Origin: Acidovorax sp. NB1
GTDB lineage: Bacteria; Pseudomonadota; Gammaproteobacteria; Burkholderiales; Burkholderiaceae_C
Length of the DNA stretch: 64,000 nt
NCBI RefSeq assembly: GCF_005405905.1
Contig: NZ_BJHU01000057.1
Location: forward strand, 186,001-250,000
Direction: 5' to 3'
The stretch's first letter is position 1. Each line of letters begins with the position of its first letter. Shown in pieces: positions 60,626-64,000 of this stretch. The translations under genes and the position numbers were made by a program. The notes under the pieces were generated by a model. That model was given only the letters and a program-made list of their open reading frames with translations, ran no database searches and was not told the DNA's origin.

Positions 60626-60663
60626 GCAAGGCAAACCGGGCTATTTGGCACCGCGTGCCTTGC
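60626..60663 (+). repeat. Hairpin after pgk
   Basis: GCAAGGCA (60626-60633) and TGCCTTGC (60656-60663) pair perfectly. A competing inner stem GGCAC/GTGCC shares the right arm. It lies 6 bp after the pgk stop without a T-run, so it may mark the mRNA 3' end. The rest of the 206-bp gap up to 60825 is AT-rich and promoter-like. Confidence 0.5.
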
Positions 60664-60825
60664 AGCAACACACAACTGTGACCAAAAACAACGAACTGTG
60701 TACGGCGGAGCGCAGTTAGCGTAATTTTTTCTTGTTTTTGTTGAGGAACCCGCCCAGAATTATTTTTCAATCGTGCGGGCCGTATCTGTCCAGATCCTCG
60801 CAAATCTAGTCCGTAGGAGGGAATC

Positions 60826-61512
60826 ATGTCGTTTTCAAAGGCAATCAGCTTGGCCGTTCTGGCTGGCGCTGTAGCAACCTTGGTTGGGTGCGCACAGAAA
60901 GCGCCAATTCCCGTTGCGGAAAATTTCGAATACACCTCGCAACCCAAGGTCCGCTCCGCAGGCCATTGGGATCTGGTGTCGCGCGACGTGGTGGGCCAGA
61001 CGCTGGGCACCCTGGACAAGGCCGGTGTGGCCCCAGGCACCCCCATGCATGTGTCGCTGCCTGCCAATGCCACGCAGTTCGAAACCGCATTCCGCGAGTT
61101 CTTGATCACCAAGCTGGTCCAGAACGGTGCCGTGGTGCAACAAAGCCCCGGTCAGGCTCTGGACGTCTCTTACGGCATCCAGGTCGTGCGCCACAACAGC
61201 GAACGCCCCCGCTTCATCCCCGGTCAGTTCACCATGCTCGCTGCTGGCCTGTTTGCCGCCTACGGCCTGCGCCACGAGCATGTTGATGCCCAACTGGCCG
61301 CTGGGCTGGGCCTGTCGATCGCCGCTGACTACGCCAACAGCATCAACTCAGGCGGCCCGACCAACACCGAGCTGATTCTGACCACCACCGTCACGCGCGG
61401 TGGCCAGTACCTGGCACGCAAGACCGACGTGTACTACCTGGAAAACGCTGACACCCCGCTGTTCACGCGCCCCTCGTACAAGAACGTCAACATGAAGGTT
61501 GTCTCGCAATGA
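60826..61512 (+). CDS. Lipoprotein of unknown function, first of a coupled pair
   Basis: This 228-residue predicted lipoprotein has lipobox TLVGC (Cys22). GAGGG precedes ATG 60826 by 5 bp. The mature part shows no known family by eye. It has a VSYGIQVVRHN strand, a short hydrophobic segment (FTMLAAGLFAAYGL, near 138-151) and a C-terminal RPSYKNVNMKVV. It overlaps the next lipoprotein gene by ATGA. The gap before it is AT-rich (GTAATTTTTTCTTG) and probably holds its promoter. Role unknown; coupling to a FlgO-like protein suggests an outer-membrane complex. Confidence 0.82.
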   Translation: MSFSKAISLAVLAGAVATLVGCAQKAPIPVAENFEYTSQPKVRSAGHWDLVSRDVVGQTLGTLDKAGVAPGTPMHVSLPANATQFETAFREFLITKLVQNGAVVQQSPGQALDVSYGIQVVRHNSERPRFIPGQFTMLAAGLFAAYGLRHEHVDAQLAAGLGLSIAADYANSINSGGPTNTELILTTTVTRGGQYLARKTDVYYLENADTPLFTRPSYKNVNMKVVSQ

Positions 61513-62066
61513 AAACCCCCGCACTTCTTCTGACGGTGCTGGCCGGCGTGGTTCTGGCCGGTTGCGCCAACAATGCCGCGCCCACGCGCGTCGAGCCCAC
61601 CTACCAGGAAGCCGCCAGCAGCCAGTTCATCCAGACCAGCCGCGACGCCGTCACCAAGCTGACCACCGGCTTTGACATGACCGCCCTGGGCGCAGGCCCC
61701 GTGCTGGTGGCCACCGTGGTCAACGTCAACGACCTGAGCCGCGCGGCCCCCCTGGGCCGCACGCTGTCCGAGCAATACGCCACCAGCATGGCTGCCAGCG
61801 GTTTCAACGTGAAGGAAATCAAGCTGCGCGGCGACGTGTTCGTGCGCGAAGGCCAGGGCGAGCTGCTGCTGTCGCGCGAGATCAAGGACATCGCACGCAA
61901 CCACAACGCCTCGATGGTGCTGGTGGGCACCTACTCGGCCGCCGCCAACTACACCTACGTGAGCCTGAAGCTGGTGCGCACCGAAGACAGCCGCATCGTG
62001 CGCGGCCACGACTACGCACTGCCCAACGACCGCGACGTACAGCGCCTGCTGGCCGTGCCACGCTGA
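61509..62066 (+). CDS. FlgO-like lipoprotein
   Basis: This 185-residue lipoprotein has lipobox VLAGC (Cys19). The mature part (LGRTLSEQYATSMAASGFNVKEIKLRGDVFVREGQGELLLSREI) matches the FlgO-type domain: a helix, a beta strand with Gly-Phe-Asn, and an acidic turn, ending VVGTYS-like VLVGTYSAAANYTYVSLKLV. FlgO proteins sit in the outer membrane near flagella, but no flagellar gene is nearby, so another outer-membrane function is likely. It is translationally coupled to the upstream lipoprotein and followed by a good terminator. Confidence 0.82.
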   Translation: MKTPALLLTVLAGVVLAGCANNAAPTRVEPTYQEAASSQFIQTSRDAVTKLTTGFDMTALGAGPVLVATVVNVNDLSRAAPLGRTLSEQYATSMAASGFNVKEIKLRGDVFVREGQGELLLSREIKDIARNHNASMVLVGTYSAAANYTYVSLKLVRTEDSRIVRGHDYALPNDRDVQRLLAVPR

Positions 62067-62108
62067 GCTGCTGCTTGCACTCGCAGGTGTTCCCCACCTG
62101 CTCCAACA

Positions 62109-62136
62109 AAAAGGCCGTTTCGACGGCCTTTTTTTA
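62109..62136 (+). terminator. Rho-independent terminator after the lipoprotein pair
   Basis: AAAGGCCGT and ACGGCCTTT form a 9-bp stem with a TTCG tetraloop followed by a run of T. It separates the lipoprotein pair from pyrF. Confidence 0.93.
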
Positions 62137-62220
62137 TGCCTGCAGGACCCTTGGCAACCCGCCCACACAAGGTGCGCCGCAGCGCCTCAGGCCCCCCGAT
62201 GGGATCCCCAAGGACCCGCC

Positions 62221-62229
62221 CACTAAAAT
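62221..62229 (+). promoter_or_regulatory. Possible -10 region giving a near-leaderless pyrF mRNA
   Basis: CACTAAAAT lies just 9 bp before the pyrF ATG. The same nine bases precede pgk (59371-59379). If TAAAAT is a -10 box, the transcript would start about 1-3 bases before the start codon. No clear -35 box and no ribosome site are visible. Confidence 0.3.
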
Positions 62230-62237
62230 CACGCCCC

Positions 62238-63065
62238 ATGAACTTCACCGACATGCTGCGCGGCGCCACGGCGCAGAACAACTCCCTGCTGTGCGTGGGC
62301 CTGGACCCCGAACCCACCCGCTTCCCTGCGGGCATGCAGGGTGACCCGCGCAAGATCTACGACTTTTGCGCCGCCATCGTGGACGCCACGGCCGACCTGG
62401 TCTGCGCCTTCAAGCCCCAGATCGCCTACTTTGCCGCCCACAGCGCCGAAGACCAGCTGGAGCGCCTGATGCAGCACATGCGCGCCAATGCGCCCCAGGT
62501 GCCGGTGATCCTGGATGCCAAGCGCGGTGACATCGGCTCCACCGCTGAGCAATACGCCAAGGAAGCCTTCGAGCGCTATGGCGCCGATGCGGTGACGCTG
62601 TCGCCCTTCATGGGTTTTGACTCCATTGAGCCCTACCTGGCCTACCACGGCAAGGGCGCCTTCCTGCTGTGCCGCACCTCCAACCCGGGCGGGGACGACC
62701 TGCAGAACCAGCGCCTAGCCAGCATCGAAGGCCAGCCGCTCATGTACGAGCATGTGGCCCGCCTGGCGCAAGGCCCCTGGAACAAGAACGGCCAGCTCGG
62801 CCTGGTGGTGGGCGCCACCTACCCGCAGGAGATCGAGCGCGTGCGTGCCATCGCGCCCACGCTGCCCCTGCTGATCCCCGGCGTGGGCGCCCAGGGCGGC
62901 GACGCCGCCGCCACCGTGCGCGCCGGGCTGCGCAACGACGGCCCCATCATCGTGAACTCCTCGCGCGCCGTGTTGTACGCCTCCCAGGGTGCGGACTTTG
63001 CGGCCGCAGCGCGCACCGCCGCCCAGCACACCCGCGCGGTGCTTGAAGCCTCGCGCAGCCGCTAA
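62238..63065 (+). CDS. pyrF: Orotidine 5'-phosphate decarboxylase
   Basis: This 275-residue enzyme makes UMP in pyrimidine synthesis. It belongs to the long bacterial subfamily with the motif [15 protein letters not shown] (about 94-108, catalytic Asp-Lys-Asp), [10 protein letters not shown] upstream and [17 protein letters not shown] with [10 protein letters not shown] for phosphate binding. ATG 62238 is used because the conserved start [23 protein letters not shown] follows. No ribosome site is visible. Confidence 0.96.
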   Translation: MNFTDMLRGATAQNNSLLCVGLDPEPTRFPAGMQGDPRKIYDFCAAIVDATADLVCAFKPQIAYFAAHSAEDQLERLMQHMRANAPQVPVILDAKRGDIGSTAEQYAKEAFERYGADAVTLSPFMGFDSIEPYLAYHGKGAFLLCRTSNPGGDDLQNQRLASIEGQPLMYEHVARLAQGPWNKNGQLGLVVGATYPQEIERVRAIAPTLPLLIPGVGAQGGDAAATVRAGLRNDGPIIVNSSRAVLYASQGADFAAAARTAAQHTRAVLEASRSR

Positions 63066-63114
63066 GCACCACGCGCCATCCTTCCCCAGCCCCCCGCAGC
63101 CACACCACACGCCC

Positions 63115-64000
63115 ATGCAGCTCAAGTGGCTGGAGGACTTCATCGTGCTGGCGCAGGAGCGCAGCTTCACCCGCGCCGCCGAGCTGCGGCATGTGACCCA
63201 CCCCGCCTTTGGCCGGCGCATCCGCGCGCTGGAGGTCTGGGCGGGCACGCCGCTGGTGGAGCGGGGCGGGGGGCCCGTCACCCTCACGCCCGCCGGGCAG
63301 AGTTTTCTGGACACCGCCGGGCAAATGGTGCGCAACCTCACGCAGTCGCACGAGGAGCTGCAGAGCCTGGCCGGGCGCCAGGCCCGCACCGTGACCCTGG
63401 CCACGGGCCGCACGCTGGCGCGCACCGTGGTGGCCGACTGGCTGGTGCGCCTGCAGCCCATCCTGCAGGGCGGCGAGCTGTGCATCCGCACCCGCGCGCT
63501 GGCCGACACCGTGGCCATGCTGGAGCGCAGCGAGGCCGACTTCTCCCTCGTCTACCACCACCCCACGCTGGCCGTGCGCCTGGACGCGCGCCAGTTCATG
63601 CACGTGACCGTGGCCTCGGACCGGCTGGTGCCCGTGTCACGCGCCACCGCGCAAGGGCAGGCGCTGCACCGCTTCGGGCCCGACGCCACGCGCGTGCCCT
63701 ACCTGGCCTATGCCCCGCAACTGGCCCTGGGGCGCCTGGTGGAAGACCACCTGGCCCAGAACCCGCACGCGCCCCGGCTGCAGCGGGTGGTCGAATGCGA
63801 CTCGGCCGACGCGCACTATGAATATGTGCAAAAGGGCCTGGGCGTGGCCTGGCTGCCCTGGTCCATGGTGTTTGCCGACTGCCAGGCCCAACGCATGGCC
63901 CTGGCGGGCGATGCGCGCATGGAGGTGCGCTTTGACGTGCGCCTGTACCGCCCCAAACGCCGTCTGGGCCCCCTGGCCGAAGCACTGTGGAAGGCGCTGG
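63115..64000 (+). CDS. LysR family regulator, HypT-like, 3' end outside the window
   Basis: This regulator is visible for 295 residues without a stop, so only the last few are missing. The N-terminal helix-turn-helix is KWLEDFIVLAQERSFTRAAELRHVTHPAFGRRIRALEVW, seen here at residues 4-42. The KWLxDF opening and HPAFGRRIRALE wording recall the HypT (YjiE) hypochlorite-responsive branch. The effector domain shows TLATGRTLARTVVADWL at about 98-114 and GVAWLPWSMV near 243-252. It begins 49 bp after pyrF. Its targets are unknown. Confidence 0.85.
   Translation, partial: MQLKWLEDFIVLAQERSFTRAAELRHVTHPAFGRRIRALEVWAGTPLVERGGGPVTLTPAGQSFLDTAGQMVRNLTQSHEELQSLAGRQARTVTLATGRTLARTVVADWLVRLQPILQGGELCIRTRALADTVAMLERSEADFSLVYHHPTLAVRLDARQFMHVTVASDRLVPVSRATAQGQALHRFGPDATRVPYLAYAPQLALGRLVEDHLAQNPHAPRLQRVVECDSADAHYEYVQKGLGVAWLPWSMVFADCQAQRMALAGDARMEVRFDVRLYRPKRRLGPLAEALWKAL

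Noticed and set aside
60645-60665. TGGCAC ... TTGCA resembling a sigma-54 promoter after pgk
   Set aside because: The spacing between the two blocks is 8 bases where 5 is required, and the sequence is explained by the post-pgk hairpin.
1-64000. Search by eye for tRNA, rRNA, CRISPR arrays, transposases, integrases, toxin-antitoxin or phage defence genes
   Set aside because: None was found. All large frames are explained by ordinary chromosomal genes, and there is no sign of a genomic island or prophage border.

Overview
The window is high-GC DNA from a bacterial chromosome, densely packed with long operons whose genes overlap by 4 bp (ATGA/GTGA). The gene set points to a betaproteobacterium of the Comamonadaceae, close to Acidovorax: a fused indolepyruvate:ferredoxin oxidoreductase beside a divergent Lrp gene, a DUF1631 gene, a LysM gene beside dprA, and a DctS/FixJ-like two-component pair. 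A short dispersed repeat of a kind I associate with this family fits too. I see no rRNA, tRNA, CRISPR array, transposase or prophage. Assignments rest on reading protein sequence and motifs by eye; no database search was run.

Left part. 1-5504 (+) is a catabolic operon: the end of dctQ, then dctM and dctP of a TRAP importer, a quinate/shikimate dehydrogenase, an HPPD-like VOC protein and a sugar-phosphate-isomerase-fold 3-dehydroshikimate dehydratase. Together they could import quinate or shikimate and convert it to protocatechuate. 5520-12563 (-) is an eight-gene envelope-lipid cluster: FAD oxidoreductase, DUF1365, cyclopropane synthase family, chalcone-isomerase-like, MFS, DUF3833 lipoprotein, SDR and NTF2-like. 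A secreted glutathione peroxidase lies next to it. A degenerate HD-GYP protein follows. 14996-21575 (-) is a TetR-controlled RND tripartite efflux operon with a clear palindromic operator.

Middle. glnE (-) is divergent from a four-gene operon (+): yhdP, a Nit-type amidase, a sensor kinase and a FixJ-type regulator. mltA and a 42-codon membrane peptide are divergent and have overlapping start codons. A DUF2868 membrane protein, a secreted hypothetical protein, an EntS-like MFS exporter and a DUF3999/DUF2339 envelope pair follow. An Lrp regulator is divergent from the fused indolepyruvate oxidoreductase, with a palindrome near the lrp start.

Right part. yajC-secD-secF is interrupted between secD and secF by an 80-bp segment that looks like a miniature insertion and separates secF from the best ribosome binding site. 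DUF1631, dprA and a LysM protein follow. def, a BamE-like lipoprotein, fmt, azlC and azlD form one overlapping operon. Then come pgk, two coupled lipoproteins, pyrF and a LysR gene cut by the window end.

The most striking non-gene feature is a family of about 50-60 bp AT-richer repeats with eight copies in the window. Five are intergenic. Three lie inside genes: in the signal peptide of the chalcone-isomerase-like protein, at the C-terminus of the RND adaptor, and inside fmt.
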